This document shows, one piece after another, positions 8,072-17,272 of a DNA stretch of 64,000 nucleotides; within the stretch, counting starts at the first letter, position 1, and every line of letters begins with the position of its first letter. The stretch lies in the NCBI GenBank assembly GCA_021730785.1, contig JAKFWF010000002.1, positions 1-64,000 of the forward strand. The letters are read 5' to 3'. The notes beneath the pieces are model-generated. The model worked only from the letters and a program-made list of their open reading frames with translations, had not been told where the DNA came from and did no database searches. Source of the stretch: Hyphomicrobiaceae bacterium (GTDB lineage Bacteria > Pseudomonadota > Alphaproteobacteria > Rhizobiales > Hyphomicrobiaceae). The position numbers and the translations under genes were made by a program.

Positions 8072-9649
8072 TCATTTCTCCAGCCACACGTCGCTCAAAT
8101 CCTGGCCCAGGTAGTGGCTCGGCATGGCATACCAGCCCTTGACCTTCTTTGGCATCACGACGATGCGCTGGAACCACAGCAGCGACACCACGTTGGCAGC
8201 CGTAATCGTATAGCGGTCGAACTCATTGACGATGCGCTTGCGCTCCACCGGATCGATCGCACGCCTTTGCGCTTCGTACATGGCGTCGATCTTGTAGTCC
8301 TCGTGGTTCGAGTGCCCGACGGCAGACCCCTTCTTTGACAGCAGCTTGGTGAACTGGGCGGTTGGATCATCGGTGTAGTCGGAGATGAACTCGATCGCGA
8401 CGTCGAAGTTGCCGCTGGACAGGGCGGCTTGGTAGGGCGTGGTCTCGAGCTGTTCATGGGTTGCGGTCACGCCCACCCGGCGCCACTGGTCGATCGCATA
8501 GATGCCAGCGGTGGTGTAGGGGTCGGTGCCGGATCGGTTCAGTAGCTTGAAGGACAGTTGGTCGACGCCGGCCTCCTTGAGCAGTTTGGTTGCTTGGGCG
8601 CGGGACGCGGCTGCGTCTTTCCAGTAGCCCGGCAGCTTGACGAGTTCGCTCTCGGGCAAGGCCATTTCGAACCCGGGCCGCATGCCGCCGCCGACATACT
8701 TGATCGCCGAGATTTTTCCGAGTTGCTCGCCGCCGGCCCAGCGGTCAATGGCAAACGACAGTGCCTGGCGCACGCGAACATCGTCAAACGGCTTCTTCTT
8801 GGTGTTGAAGATCACCACCAGGGTCGCAACCAGTGGCTGCTCCTTGACCCAGACCTGGTCGCCCATGCCAGCCACCAGCTGGTCCCGTTCGCTTGGCGAG
8901 CGGAAGCGGAACTCCGCATCGAACTGGCCCCCCAGCATTCCCGGCAGCACATTCGGCGACTTGACGAAAAACGCCTTGTAGCCGTCGAGGTAGGGGAGGT
9001 CCTTCTTGAAGTAGCCGTCGAAGCGCTTGGCGGTCCACGATGACCCGCGGCTGTGCTCGACGAAGGTGAAGGGACCCGATCCCATAATCTCGGTCTCGGG
9101 GTAGCGCTGGTTCACAGCGAGCTTGGCCGCGCTGTAGATGCAGTTGAACGGCGACGCCAGAAGCGACAGGACTCCGGCGACGGGGGACTTCAGCTTGAAT
9201 ACCACGGTTTGTGGATCGGGCGTCTCGATCTCGCCGAAGTCACCGTAATAGGCCGACCGCACCGAGACGATGCCGGCGGGTGGACGAATAATGCGCTCAT
9301 AGCTCGCCTTCACGTCGGCCGAGGTCAAAGCCGATCCATCGTGAAACTTTATATTGTCGTGCAACTTGAAAGTGTAGCTCAGCCCGTCGGCGCTTGACGT
9401 CCAGGACTTGGCGAGATCGCCGCTGACGTCCGGATAGGTGGCGCCGTGGAATTTCAGCAGCATCGAGTAATGCGGCGCGATCGGGTGCGTAACGCCGAAC
9501 GTGACGTTCGCATGGCAGTCGTAGTTCGGCGGTTCGGCGACGACGGCGAAGTTCAGCGTGCCGCCACGTGCCGGCGCCTGAGCCAAGGCCGCACCCGACC
9601 AGACGACCGCTGCCAACGCAGCGAGCGCTGCCATCTTCGCTCTCACCAT
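8072..9649 (-). CDS. ABC transporter substrate-binding protein, family 5 (peptide/nickel type)
   Basis: Periplasmic solute receptor of 525 residues (SBP_bac_5, DppA/OppA type). A signal peptide (MAALAALAAVVWSGAALAQA) is followed by GGTLNFAVVAEPPNYDCH, FKLHDNIKFHDGSALTSADV, the family motif region around YERIIRP, and NTKKKPFDDVRVRQALSFAI. ATG at 9649 is preceded by GGGGAG at good spacing, so it is chosen over 9670. No permease or ATPase genes adjoin it, making it an orphan receptor. The acyl-CoA synthetase gene on the same strand lies 36 bases upstream and the two may share a transcript. Confidence 0.88.
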   Translation of the reverse strand: MVRAKMAALAALAAVVWSGAALAQAPARGGTLNFAVVAEPPNYDCHANVTFGVTHPIAPHYSMLLKFHGATYPDVSGDLAKSWTSSADGLSYTFKLHDNIKFHDGSALTSADVKASYERIIRPPAGIVSVRSAYYGDFGEIETPDPQTVVFKLKSPVAGVLSLLASPFNCIYSAAKLAVNQRYPETEIMGSGPFTFVEHSRGSSWTAKRFDGYFKKDLPYLDGYKAFFVKSPNVLPGMLGGQFDAEFRFRSPSERDQLVAGMGDQVWVKEQPLVATLVVIFNTKKKPFDDVRVRQALSFAIDRWAGGEQLGKISAIKYVGGGMRPGFEMALPESELVKLPGYWKDAAASRAQATKLLKEAGVDQLSFKLLNRSGTDPYTTAGIYAIDQWRRVGVTATHEQLETTPYQAALSSGNFDVAIEFISDYTDDPTAQFTKLLSKKGSAVGHSNHEDYKIDAMYEAQRRAIDPVERKRIVNEFDRYTITAANVVSLLWFQRIVVMPKKVKGWYAMPSHYLGQDLSDVWLEK

Positions 9650-9685
9650 AACGTTCACTCCCCGATGCAATATTTTTTTGTGGAA

Positions 9686-11317
9686 CTACCTTAGCGTCTT
9701 TGCCAGATCACGCAGCACGAATTTCTGGATCTTGCCCGTCGAGGTCTTGGGCAGCGGGCCAAACACGACCGTGCGCGGGATCTTGTAGGGAGCCATGCGC
9801 GCCCGGCAGAACGCGATGATGTCGTCAGCAGTCACGGCGCCGGCGCCGGGCTTCAGGGTGACAAACGCACACGGCGTTTCGCCCCATTTCGCATCCGCGC
9901 GCGCGACGACGGCCGCCTCCATGACGTCGGGGTGCTGATAGAGTGCATCCTCGACCTCCAGCGACGATATGTTCTCGCCGCCCGAGATTATGATGTCTTT
10001 GGAGCGGTCCTTCACTTCGATGTAGGCGTCGTCCTGCCAGACAGCGAGGTCGCCCGAATGATAGTAGCCGCCCGCGAACGCCTCGGCCGTGGCCTGCTCA
10101 TTTTTGAGGTAGCCCTTCATGATGGTATTGCCGCGCTGCATGATCTCGCCGATCACGGCGCCATCGCGGGCGACCGGCTGCATCGTTGCCGGGTCAGCCA
10201 CCATGATGTCCTCGACGACGGGCGTCGTAACCCCCTGCCGCGCCATCAGCCCATAGCGCTGCTCGGTTTCGATGCCCGCCCACGCCTCGCCTGGTGCACA
10301 AAACAGCGATGGACCGTAGCTCTCGGTCGTGCCGTAGGCATGAATGACGTCAAAGCCCATGGCCTCCATGTCGCGCAGCACGGCGGACGGGGGGGCGGCC
10401 CCGCCGGTCATGAAGCGCGGACGTAACGGCAGCGGGCGCTTGTGCGCGGCGGGGGCATGAATGAGCATGGTGAGTACCACCGGCGCGCCGCACATGTGGG
10501 TGACATGGTGCTCGGCGATCAACTCAAAAATGCGCTTGGGATCGACCTTTCGCAGACACACCTGGGTGCCGCCGACCGCGGTCACGGCCCAGATGTAGGT
10601 CCAGCCAGAGCAATGGAACATCGGCAGCGTCCACAAGTAGCGCGCCGTGTGATCGAGCTTGAAGGTCAGCGCATTCGATAGCGCCGCCAAATGTCCGCCG
10701 CGATGGCTGAACACGACACCCTTGGGGTTGCCGGTCGTGCCCGATGTGTAGAGCAGGCAGATGCTTTCCCACTCGTCGGTGATGCCTGGATAGACGAACC
10801 CCGGATCGCCGGTCGCGATGAATTCCTCGTAGTCAGTGCCGGCGATCCTGGGTGCGCCCACCGTCTCGGCATCGGCGATGTCGATGACCTGCAACGGCTG
10901 CTTCATGAGGGCCAGCGCCGGCACGATCTGGCCATGGAATTCCCGGTCGGCGAGCAATACCTTGGCCTCGCCATGCGCCAGGCAGAAGGCGATCGCGGCG
11001 GGGTCGAGCCGGATGTTGATCGGGTTCAACACCGCGCCCAGCATCGGCACGGCGAAGTGCGCTTCCATCATCGCCGGCGTATTGGGACTGAGGATCGCCA
11101 CCGTATCGCCGCGCTTGATGCCGGCCTTGGTGAGCGCGTGCGCGAGTTGCCGGCAACGGGCGTAGAACTGCGCATACGTGAAGCGCAGCGCGCCGTGAAT
11201 GATCGCCGTGCGCTCGGGAAAGAAACGCGCCGCACGCGCCAGAAAACTTACCGGCGTCAGTGACGCATAGTTGGCCTGGGTCTTGGCCAGCTCCGGCCGG
11301 TCGACTGCGAATGCCAT
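9686..11317 (-). CDS. Acyl-CoA synthetase (AMP-forming), DmdB/FadD-like
   Basis: Activates a carboxylic acid to its CoA thioester via an acyl-adenylate. The 543-residue protein has the P-loop-like LLYTSGTTGNPKGVVFSHRG, the A5 motif region HAYGTTESYGP, YHSGDLAVW, IKVKD-type VKDRSKDIIISGGENISSLE, and the C-terminal catalytic lysine motif PKTSTGKIQKFVLRD. ATG at 11317 follows GGGGAA. It is clearly paralogous to the synthetase at 17.3-18.9 kb (both share the MFHC-GW region and LCGAP-type motifs). Chain-length specificity cannot be read; medium-chain or methylmercaptopropionate-like acids are typical of this subfamily. Confidence 0.88.
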   Translation of the reverse strand: MAFAVDRPELAKTQANYASLTPVSFLARAARFFPERTAIIHGALRFTYAQFYARCRQLAHALTKAGIKRGDTVAILSPNTPAMMEAHFAVPMLGAVLNPINIRLDPAAIAFCLAHGEAKVLLADREFHGQIVPALALMKQPLQVIDIADAETVGAPRIAGTDYEEFIATGDPGFVYPGITDEWESICLLYTSGTTGNPKGVVFSHRGGHLAALSNALTFKLDHTARYLWTLPMFHCSGWTYIWAVTAVGGTQVCLRKVDPKRIFELIAEHHVTHMCGAPVVLTMLIHAPAAHKRPLPLRPRFMTGGAAPPSAVLRDMEAMGFDVIHAYGTTESYGPSLFCAPGEAWAGIETEQRYGLMARQGVTTPVVEDIMVADPATMQPVARDGAVIGEIMQRGNTIMKGYLKNEQATAEAFAGGYYHSGDLAVWQDDAYIEVKDRSKDIIISGGENISSLEVEDALYQHPDVMEAAVVARADAKWGETPCAFVTLKPGAGAVTADDIIAFCRARMAPYKIPRTVVFGPLPKTSTGKIQKFVLRDLAKTLR

Positions 11318-11442
11318 TGGTGTTTCCCCGGTGCAATGTTTGCCGCGCAGGCGTCAAGCGCATACTTTGGCAGGAAGACAGGGAGTGGGACAAGGCGGGT
11401 CTCGAGGCCTCTCAAGCGCAGCCGTGCAGACAGCCCGGTCCC

Positions 11443-11829
11443 TTAGATCTTTAAGCCCCGTGAGCGCAGAAACCGCGGGTTGCGGACCTTCAACTCCGCC
11501 ACCACGATGGCACGCAACTTGGCGCCGAGGCCCGGATGCGTCGCCTCGGAGACTGCGCCGGCCCGAATGTCGGTTGCAAGCTGTTGCGGTGTGCCGTCGC
11601 CATCATCGTAGGTCGTGTCCAAGAGCGCCCATAGCGGACTATCGTCCGTCGTCGTGATCTCGCGCCGGGCAATGTCGAGCGCGTTGGCGACCATCGCGGC
11701 CGCATAGCGTTTGTCCGCCGGCAGATGCGGCACGATCTCGGCCTTCAAGGTCTCGACCGCCAGTGCGACCAGCGTCTCGGCGCTTAGCCTCTTCGCCTTG
11801 GGATTGCCCGCCTTGTCCTTCTTGCTCAT
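11443..11829 (-). CDS. DUF6285 family protein
   Basis: A 128-residue soluble, helix-rich protein starting at ATG 11829 (MSKKDKAGNPKAKRLSAETL), which overlaps the stop of the preceding kinase-like gene as ATGA. The pattern (VETLKAEIVPHLPADKRYAA, MVANALDIARRE) matches the small DUF6285 proteins that usually sit beside phosphotransferase-family genes. That tight overlap suggests coupled translation and perhaps a physical partnership with the kinase-like protein. No catalytic motif is visible and the function is unknown. Confidence 0.75.
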   Translation of the reverse strand: MSKKDKAGNPKAKRLSAETLVALAVETLKAEIVPHLPADKRYAAAMVANALDIARREITTTDDSPLWALLDTTYDDGDGTPQQLATDIRAGAVSEATHPGLGAKLRAIVVAELKVRNPRFLRSRGLKI

Positions 11830-12908
11830 CGGCCGGCCCTCGTGGCTTCCAGCGCTGCGATCCCTTCCAGTGCTTCGAACTCCATCTCGGGAGCCATAAG
11901 GCCGGTCAAGGCCAGCTCGATCGCGGTCTCCCCGCCCGTCAGGAACCGGTCGCCCTGGAGCACGGCAATCACTCCCCACTTCACCGCCGCCATGATTTCC
12001 CAGTAGGGGATCGTGGTTGGGTCGACCTTTGTCGCCGCAACGGCATTGTAGCCGTCGTATAGCGCCTTGCGACTGCCCACGCCGCCCGCTTCGTGCGTAA
12101 CATCGTCGTTGCCGAAGCGCCAGCAGCGGGCGCACAGCCAACCGATGTCCTCCATGGGGTCGCCCCAGTGGGCGAACTCCCAATCCAGGATCGCCGTCAG
12201 TCGTGTGCCGTCGAGCATGTAGTTGCCGGTGCGATAGTCGCCGTGCACCAGCGTCAGGTTTCGTGTCGTGGGGGCATTGGCTTCAAGCCAGGCGAGGCAG
12301 TAGTCGAGCGCGGGCCGGGCCTGCGACGCTGCAGCCAACGCCGCCCGCAGCCGTGCCACCTCGACCTTGGCCGGCTGAGCCATCGGCACGGGCAAGGTGC
12401 TGAGCGTTCCATTGGCCGGCGTCAGGGCGTGGATCGTGGCCAACGCCCGCCCAAGGTCGCCGGCCAGCCGTTCCCCGAAGCTCGCGAGGTCCGGATGGCG
12501 GGTGGCGTGGCGGGCCTGGGCCTGGCCTTCGACGAAGGCCTGGATAAAGAACGGCCGGCCAATGACGCTCGCATCCGTGCAGCGCAGAATGGGCTCGGCA
12601 ACCGGCACGCCGGCCTTGAACGCTGCTTCGAGCGCCGCGTATTCCGCCTCCCGGTCGAGGCTCACGGCCAGGCGCTGGGCCGCATCGGTACGCAGCAGCC
12701 AGCTGTGCCGGCCAGCGCGCGTGCCCCCCTTCACGTCGGCCTCGATGCGCCAGTTCTCCTGGACCGCACCGCCGCCGAGCAGTCTGACGTTGGTGAGGCG
12801 CACGGGCGACTCAATTGCAGCCGACAGCCACGCGCCCAGCACGTCCGACTTCGAGGCGTCGAACGTGCGGGGGCGGACAGCCTTCGGGTCGAGCAGGTCA
12901 GCTGCCAT
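11826..12908 (-). CDS. APH-type phosphotransferase family protein (ACAD10/11-like kinase domain)
   Basis: A 360-residue aminoglycoside-phosphotransferase-fold protein. The catalytic Brenner-type motif is LTLVHGDYRTGNYMLD, and the metal-binding motif is ILDWEFAHWGDPMEDIGW. An N-lobe with LLGGGAVQENWRIE and LLRTDAAQRLAVSLDREAEY precedes them. Members of this subfamily accompany acyl-CoA dehydrogenases and synthetases; human ACAD10/11 kinase domains phosphorylate 4-hydroxy acyl-CoAs. The gene lies between DUF1993 (2-base gap) and DUF6285 (4-base overlap), with an acyl-CoA synthetase downstream, so a role in catabolism of hydroxylated acyl-CoAs is plausible but inferred. Confidence 0.8.
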   Translation of the reverse strand: MAADLLDPKAVRPRTFDASKSDVLGAWLSAAIESPVRLTNVRLLGGGAVQENWRIEADVKGGTRAGRHSWLLRTDAAQRLAVSLDREAEYAALEAAFKAGVPVAEPILRCTDASVIGRPFFIQAFVEGQAQARHATRHPDLASFGERLAGDLGRALATIHALTPANGTLSTLPVPMAQPAKVEVARLRAALAAASQARPALDYCLAWLEANAPTTRNLTLVHGDYRTGNYMLDGTRLTAILDWEFAHWGDPMEDIGWLCARCWRFGNDDVTHEAGGVGSRKALYDGYNAVAATKVDPTTIPYWEIMAAVKWGVIAVLQGDRFLTGGETAIELALTGLMAPEMEFEALEGIAALEATRAGR

Positions 12909-12910
12909 GT

Positions 12911-13426
12911 TCAGCGGCCGAGCGACAGCCCCAGGAAATCGCCCTTGCCCAGGTCCACACCATTGTGGCGCAGGATCGCGTAAGCGGACGTGAGGTGGAA
13001 ATAGAAGTTCGGCATGGCGAAGTTCACGAGGTAGAACTGACCCTTGAACGTCACCGGGTTGCCGGCGATCTTGAGCGTGATGTCGCGCTCCTCGGTGCCA
13101 TCGATCTGGGCTGCCTTGAAGCCCTGGATATAGTCCAGGGTGCGGGTGATGCGCGCCTTCAGGTCGGACAAGGTTGCCTCCTTGTCTTCCCAGGATGGCA
13201 CTTCCATGCCGGCGAGGCGGGACGTCGATCCCTTGGCGAAGTCGCAGGCGATCTGCACTTGGCGGACCAGAGGAAACATGTCGGGCGCGAGGCGGGAATT
13301 GATCAGCACGGTCGGGTCGACCTTTTTTGCGGCGCAGAATGCTTCCGCCTTGTCGAGAACCTTCGACAGACCGGTCAGGGTCTGGACGAACGCCGGGATG
13401 CTCGCCTGATACATGGATAAGGACAT
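12911..13426 (-). CDS. DUF1993 family protein
   Basis: A 171-residue protein with the characteristic DUF1993 layout: an N-terminal MYQASIPAFVQTLTGLSKVL helix, SRLAPDMFPLVRQVQIACDF in the middle, and NFYFHLTSAYAILRHNGVDL at the C-terminus. The family resembles DinB/YfiT-like four-helix bundles; its activity is unknown. It is the first gene of the DUF1993-kinase-DUF6285 operon, with only 2 bases before the kinase-like gene. Confidence 0.85.
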   Translation of the reverse strand: MSLSMYQASIPAFVQTLTGLSKVLDKAEAFCAAKKVDPTVLINSRLAPDMFPLVRQVQIACDFAKGSTSRLAGMEVPSWEDKEATLSDLKARITRTLDYIQGFKAAQIDGTEERDITLKIAGNPVTFKGQFYLVNFAMPNFYFHLTSAYAILRHNGVDLGKGDFLGLSLGR

Positions 13427-13547
13427 GGAGGTACCTTCGTGGGTGTGAGGAGATTTCGCGCTCGTGCTTCTATGGCATCGCGAATGTATTGACCATCCAC
13501 CTTAGCGGTGGCGCAGAGATCCCGCACCCTGGCCCTTGATTTCGCTC

Positions 13548-14381
13548 CTATGCCAGCGAGCGGCGCATGGCGCCACCAATTACGATCATCTGTGGAATGA
13601 CGACCGTGGTGAAATGCAGCAGGGTCGCTGTCACGTCGGTGAGTGCCGCAAGCCGGGGCATCGGTGGCAACAACGGGGCAATCTGCGCAGCCTCGCTGGC
13701 CATTGCGAGCCGCACGGCCTCCGTCTTGCGGGCGATGGTGCCGTCGCGGAAATGCGGCACCAGCATCACATGGAGACAGGCGAGGTATGCCGGCCAGTCG
13801 GTCAGATGGCGATAGAGGCTCGGCACCACCGGATCGAGGGCGGTGCGGTCGCCGACCCCCAGATCGTTGATCAGCCGGCGCATGTGCGGCGCCATGACGT
13901 CGAGCCGCGCCATCTTTGGCATGCCAGGCGGGATCGCTGGTGGAGGAGTCCAGGCCACGGGCGCCATCGGTCGGGCAGCCGCTGTCATCTGCAATCGTTC
14001 GAGCAGGCCGAGCATGGTCAACAGGTTCACCGGGTTGGCCCGGTTGTAGGCATCGAGCGTGATGTGGATCTGCGCGAGGGCTTCGGGCGTCAGTCCCATC
14101 AGGGCGCGGGCGTTCGGTTCGATCGGCGGCAGCAGCCCCTGCGCCGTCGCCGATTGCGCGATGGCCCAGGCCGGCTCCTGCAGCCGGCCGCTGCGCATCA
14201 GCGGCGCGATGCCCTCCCACACCTCTTCGAGCACGCCCGGGTGCGTCGCGAGATTGCGGAAGATCAATGCTGCCATGGGGACTGCCGACCAGTGGCAGAT
14301 CTCGTCGTAGATGGCGCGAATGTGCGGGGGGGCAGCATCGGGCTGCAGTTCGGGGAACGTCACGCCGGCGGGGGTAGGCAT
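13548..14381 (-). CDS. Halocarboxylic acid dehalogenase DehI-family protein
   Basis: A 277-residue all-helical protein with two related halves: IRAIYDEICHWSAVPMAAL with IFRNLATHPGVLEEVWEGI, and MRRLINDLGVGDRTALDPVV with SLYRHLTDWPAYLACL. This matches DehI, which hydrolyses D- and L-2-haloacids with inversion and without a covalent intermediate. ATG at 14381 (MPTPAGVTFPEL) is preferred over the upstream in-frame codon at 14486, which would overlap the next gene. Many DehI-family members are not proven dehalogenases, so substrate is uncertain. The catalytic Asp cannot be assigned with confidence. Confidence 0.72.
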   Translation of the reverse strand: MPTPAGVTFPELQPDAAPPHIRAIYDEICHWSAVPMAALIFRNLATHPGVLEEVWEGIAPLMRSGRLQEPAWAIAQSATAQGLLPPIEPNARALMGLTPEALAQIHITLDAYNRANPVNLLTMLGLLERLQMTAAARPMAPVAWTPPPAIPPGMPKMARLDVMAPHMRRLINDLGVGDRTALDPVVPSLYRHLTDWPAYLACLHVMLVPHFRDGTIARKTEAVRLAMASEAAQIAPLLPPMPRLAALTDVTATLLHFTTVVIPQMIVIGGAMRRSLA

Positions 14382-14430
14382 GGCTGTAAAGGCTCCGCAG
14401 TTTGAAGGCGGTTCGATAAACGATCCAACG

Positions 14431-14766
14431 TTAGCGCCACCACGCGCCGGCGCCGGCAAGCGCCAGTCCGCCGAGGATCGCAGCATAGCTGACGAGCCCG
14501 ACCACCTGTGCCAGAAAATGGCGGATCGTCAGGCCGGCCACCTGCTTGGTGCGGCCGACCGTCGATGCATCCGCGTTGAAAGCATCGAGCTTGGCCTGCA
14601 GTTCCGGCGTGATCGCGGTTTTGCCGCGGCTTGACGCCGCCTTCCAGGCGGCATCCACCGCGAGACCGTTCAAGTCGTGGCGCGCCGACCAGCGATACAG
14701 CATGATGCCGATCACGAAAATCCCGACACCGGCGGCGAACAGCAGGGGGTGATGAATGGCCGTCAT
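14431..14766 (-). CDS. Small membrane protein with N- and C-terminal transmembrane helices
   Basis: A 111-residue protein. It has a transmembrane helix at residues ~8-24 (LLFAAGVGIFVIGIMLY), a soluble segment with KTAITPELQAKLDAFNADAS, and a second helix at residues ~85-107 (VVGLVSYAAILGGLALAGAG). A GGAG ribosome binding site precedes ATG at 14766. It lies 49 bases upstream of the DehI-family gene on the same strand and may share its transcript. No family was recognised. Confidence 0.65.
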   Translation of the reverse strand: MTAIHHPLLFAAGVGIFVIGIMLYRWSARHDLNGLAVDAAWKAASSRGKTAITPELQAKLDAFNADASTVGRTKQVAGLTIRHFLAQVVGLVSYAAILGGLALAGAGAWWR

Positions 14767-15049
14767 CGTTCAAGGCTCCGCAGAGTTGTTCTGTGCCACG
14801 TCCTTGGTGCCAGCCTATCGGGGTTGAGGCAAGCCGCGATCCGCGACATGCGGCATTCCCCACGTACACTGACAGGCGGCTGGCGTCCTCTCGAAGCTGT
14901 GGGCCGTGGTATGTGGCACACACCAGCCACTCGACAATCGCTGCTACCGTTGGCGCAACGTCGAGTCGCGTCAGTTGAGCCATTTAAACCTCGAGGGCAA
15001 CACAGTGAAATCGATCACACGCGCCCGCGCTGCTGGAGAAATGACGACC

Positions 15050-15226
15050 ATGGGTCTATCGGCACCGGGTATTCTGACGTTCATGTTCGCGGTCATTCTC
15101 ACCGTGTGCGCCTTGGTTGCCAAGTTCTTCGGCGCCCAGATCCCATTGATTCAGGGCCACGAGTTCTGGGCGCTGCTGGTCGCGCAAATGATCCTGACGA
15201 CGGGCTGTCTTGTGCGCTCGATTTGA
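15050..15226 (+). CDS. Small conserved-type membrane protein (58 aa)
   Basis: ATG at 15050 (MGLSAPGILTFMFAVILTV) is preceded by GGAGA ten bases upstream. The 58-residue product is two transmembrane helices with a short loop (FFGAQIPLIQGHEFW) and a basic C-terminus (CLVRSI). Small proteins beginning MGLxAPRT and built this way are widespread in Alphaproteobacteria, without known function. The 283 bases upstream hold no gene I could recognise. Confidence 0.65.
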   Translation: MGLSAPGILTFMFAVILTVCALVAKFFGAQIPLIQGHEFWALLVAQMILTTGCLVRSI

Positions 15227-15316
15227 CGACGTCGACGGCGTCATGATCCGGCATCTGCGTGCGGCCGACATCTGTGATAAAGCGACAGCGTCGTTGTGAT
15301 CTGGAGTGACGCCCCC

Positions 15317-17158
15317 GTGACCATTCGCCAGCTTTCGCCGGAGACGATCAACCGCATCGCTGCCGGCGAAGTGGTCGAGCGGCCGGCGAGCGTGGTGAAG
15401 GAACTCGTCGAAAACGCCATTGATGCGGGGGCGCGCGACATCGATGTGGTGACGGCGGGCGGCGGGCTGTCGCTGATTCGCGTCGCCGACGACGGCCATG
15501 GCATGGGGCCGACCGATCTTGCCCTCGCCGTTGAACGCCACGCCACGTCGAAGCTGACCGACGACGATCTGTTCGACATCCGCACGCTTGGGTTCCGCGG
15601 CGAGGCGCTCCCCTCGATCGGGTCGATCGCGCTGCTGACCATCCAGTCCCGCGCACACGGGACGCCAGAGGCCCACGAGATTACGGTCGCGCGTGGCGCC
15701 AAGAGTGCGCTGAAGCCAACAGCACTCAATCGCGGCACCTGCATCGAAGTCCGCGAATTGTTCTCGGCGACGCCGGCCCGCCTCAAGTTCATGAAGTCCG
15801 AGCGCGCTGAGAACCAGGCGACCACCGAGGTCGTCCGCCGGCTGGCGATGGCGAATCCGCAGGTCGGCTTTTCTCTGACGACCGGCGAGCGCGCGAGCCT
15901 GCGGCTGCCCCAGGCCCCGCCCGGCACCGATGGCCATCTTGCCCGCCTCGGTCGCATCATGGGCGCTGACTTCATGGCCGACGCACTCCATTTGAGTGGC
16001 GAGCGCGAGGGCGTGCGCGTTACAGGGTTTGCCGGCCTGCCGACCCTCAATCGTCCCGATACCGCGATGCAGTTCCTGTTCGTCAACGGCCGGCCCGTGC
16101 GCGACAAGCTTCTGGTCGGTGCCGTGAGGGCCGCCTACGGCGACTTGATCCCCAAGGGGCGCCACCCGTTGCTCGCGCTGTTCGTCGACGTTGATCCGCC
16201 CGAGGTCGATGTCAACGTGCATCCGGCCAAGGTCGAGGTGCGGTTTCGCGATGCTGCCCGCGTGCGCAGCTTGATCATCGGCGGCTTGCGCGGCGCGCTC
16301 GATCAGGCCGGCCATCGCGCCAGCGCGAGCGGCGGCGCTGCGACTTTGGCAGCATTTGCAGCGGTCACTGGCGTCCAAGGCGCCAGTGGTAGCGCTTCTT
16401 CAGCCCAGGCGTGGTCCCACTCCAACTCCCAATCCTGGCGGCCCTCGCGGCCGGTCCACGCGCCCACCGGCTTTGCCGAGGCCATGCAGGCGCCGCTCAC
16501 CGGCAGCTTTGCCGGCTTCGATGCGACCAGCGCCGACACGTCTCCCATCGCGCATGCCCCGGCTCCGGACCTGCTCGACCGCCCGCTCGGCGCGGCACGC
16601 GCCCAGGTGCATGCGACCTACATCGTCGCCCAGACTCAAAACTCGGTCGTCATCGTCGACCAGCACGCGGCACACGAGCGGCTCGTCTACGAGCGCTTCA
16701 AGGCCATGCTCGCCACCGGCAGCGTGACGCGCCAGGGTCTGCTGATTCCGGAGATTGTCGAAGTGGGCGAGGCCGAAGCCGAGGTTCTGGCCGACCATTC
16801 GATGGACTTGGCCGAGCTTGGCCTCGCCCTCGAACCCTTCGGTACAGGTGCCGTCGCCGTGCGCGAGGTGCCGGCCCTGCTCGGCGATACCGACATCCAG
16901 GGGCTGGTGCACGATCTGGCAGCCGATCTGCTGCATGAAGGTGCATCGAAGCGCCTGCGCGACCGTCTCGAGGCGGTGTGCTCGACCATGGCCTGTCATG
17001 GCAGTGTGCGGGCCGGCCGTCGCCTCACGGGGCCCGAGATGAACGCGCTGCTGCGGGAGATGGAGGCGACCCCCAATTCCGGCCAGTGCAATCACGGCCG
17101 CCCGACGTGGGTCGAGCTGAAGCTCACTGATATCGAGCGGCTGTTCGGGCGTCGCTGA
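15317..17158 (+). CDS. mutL: DNA mismatch repair protein MutL (endonuclease type)
   Basis: Couples mismatch recognition by MutS to strand incision. The 613-residue protein starts at GTG 15317 ([20 protein letters not shown]) after a GGAG. The GHKL ATPase motifs are present: [33 protein letters not shown] and [20 protein letters not shown]. The C-terminal dimerisation domain carries the endonuclease motif [12 protein letters not shown] together with [12 protein letters not shown] and [11 protein letters not shown], so this MutL should nick DNA itself, unlike E. coli MutL. An Ala/Ser-rich linker joins the two halves. It is transcribed alone, with a synthetase gene 114 bases downstream. Confidence 0.96.
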   Translation: MTIRQLSPETINRIAAGEVVERPASVVKELVENAIDAGARDIDVVTAGGGLSLIRVADDGHGMGPTDLALAVERHATSKLTDDDLFDIRTLGFRGEALPSIGSIALLTIQSRAHGTPEAHEITVARGAKSALKPTALNRGTCIEVRELFSATPARLKFMKSERAENQATTEVVRRLAMANPQVGFSLTTGERASLRLPQAPPGTDGHLARLGRIMGADFMADALHLSGEREGVRVTGFAGLPTLNRPDTAMQFLFVNGRPVRDKLLVGAVRAAYGDLIPKGRHPLLALFVDVDPPEVDVNVHPAKVEVRFRDAARVRSLIIGGLRGALDQAGHRASASGGAATLAAFAAVTGVQGASGSASSAQAWSHSNSQSWRPSRPVHAPTGFAEAMQAPLTGSFAGFDATSADTSPIAHAPAPDLLDRPLGAARAQVHATYIVAQTQNSVVIVDQHAAHERLVYERFKAMLATGSVTRQGLLIPEIVEVGEAEAEVLADHSMDLAELGLALEPFGTGAVAVREVPALLGDTDIQGLVHDLAADLLHEGASKRLRDRLEAVCSTMACHGSVRAGRRLTGPEMNALLREMEATPNSGQCNHGRPTWVELKLTDIERLFGRR

Positions 17159-17272
17159 AGGGAGGTGCTGCCATTTTCTGAAAACGGATCGGCGACGAAC
17201 TGGATTGCCGTCTGTTCGCCCCTCCATTAGCTTCGGGTGATCAGCATTATGATCGAACCGGGGTATCCCAAG

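Noticed and set aside
15056-16378. A 440-codon minus-strand frame opposite the 5' half of mutL
   Set aside because: No domain content; it is a shadow of mutL and the small membrane protein gene.
16645-17150. Unusual-looking MutL C-terminal motifs ([18 protein letters not shown] instead of ACRxA and CPHGRP)
   Set aside because: To my knowledge these variants are normal in alphaproteobacterial MutL, so they are not a special feature here.
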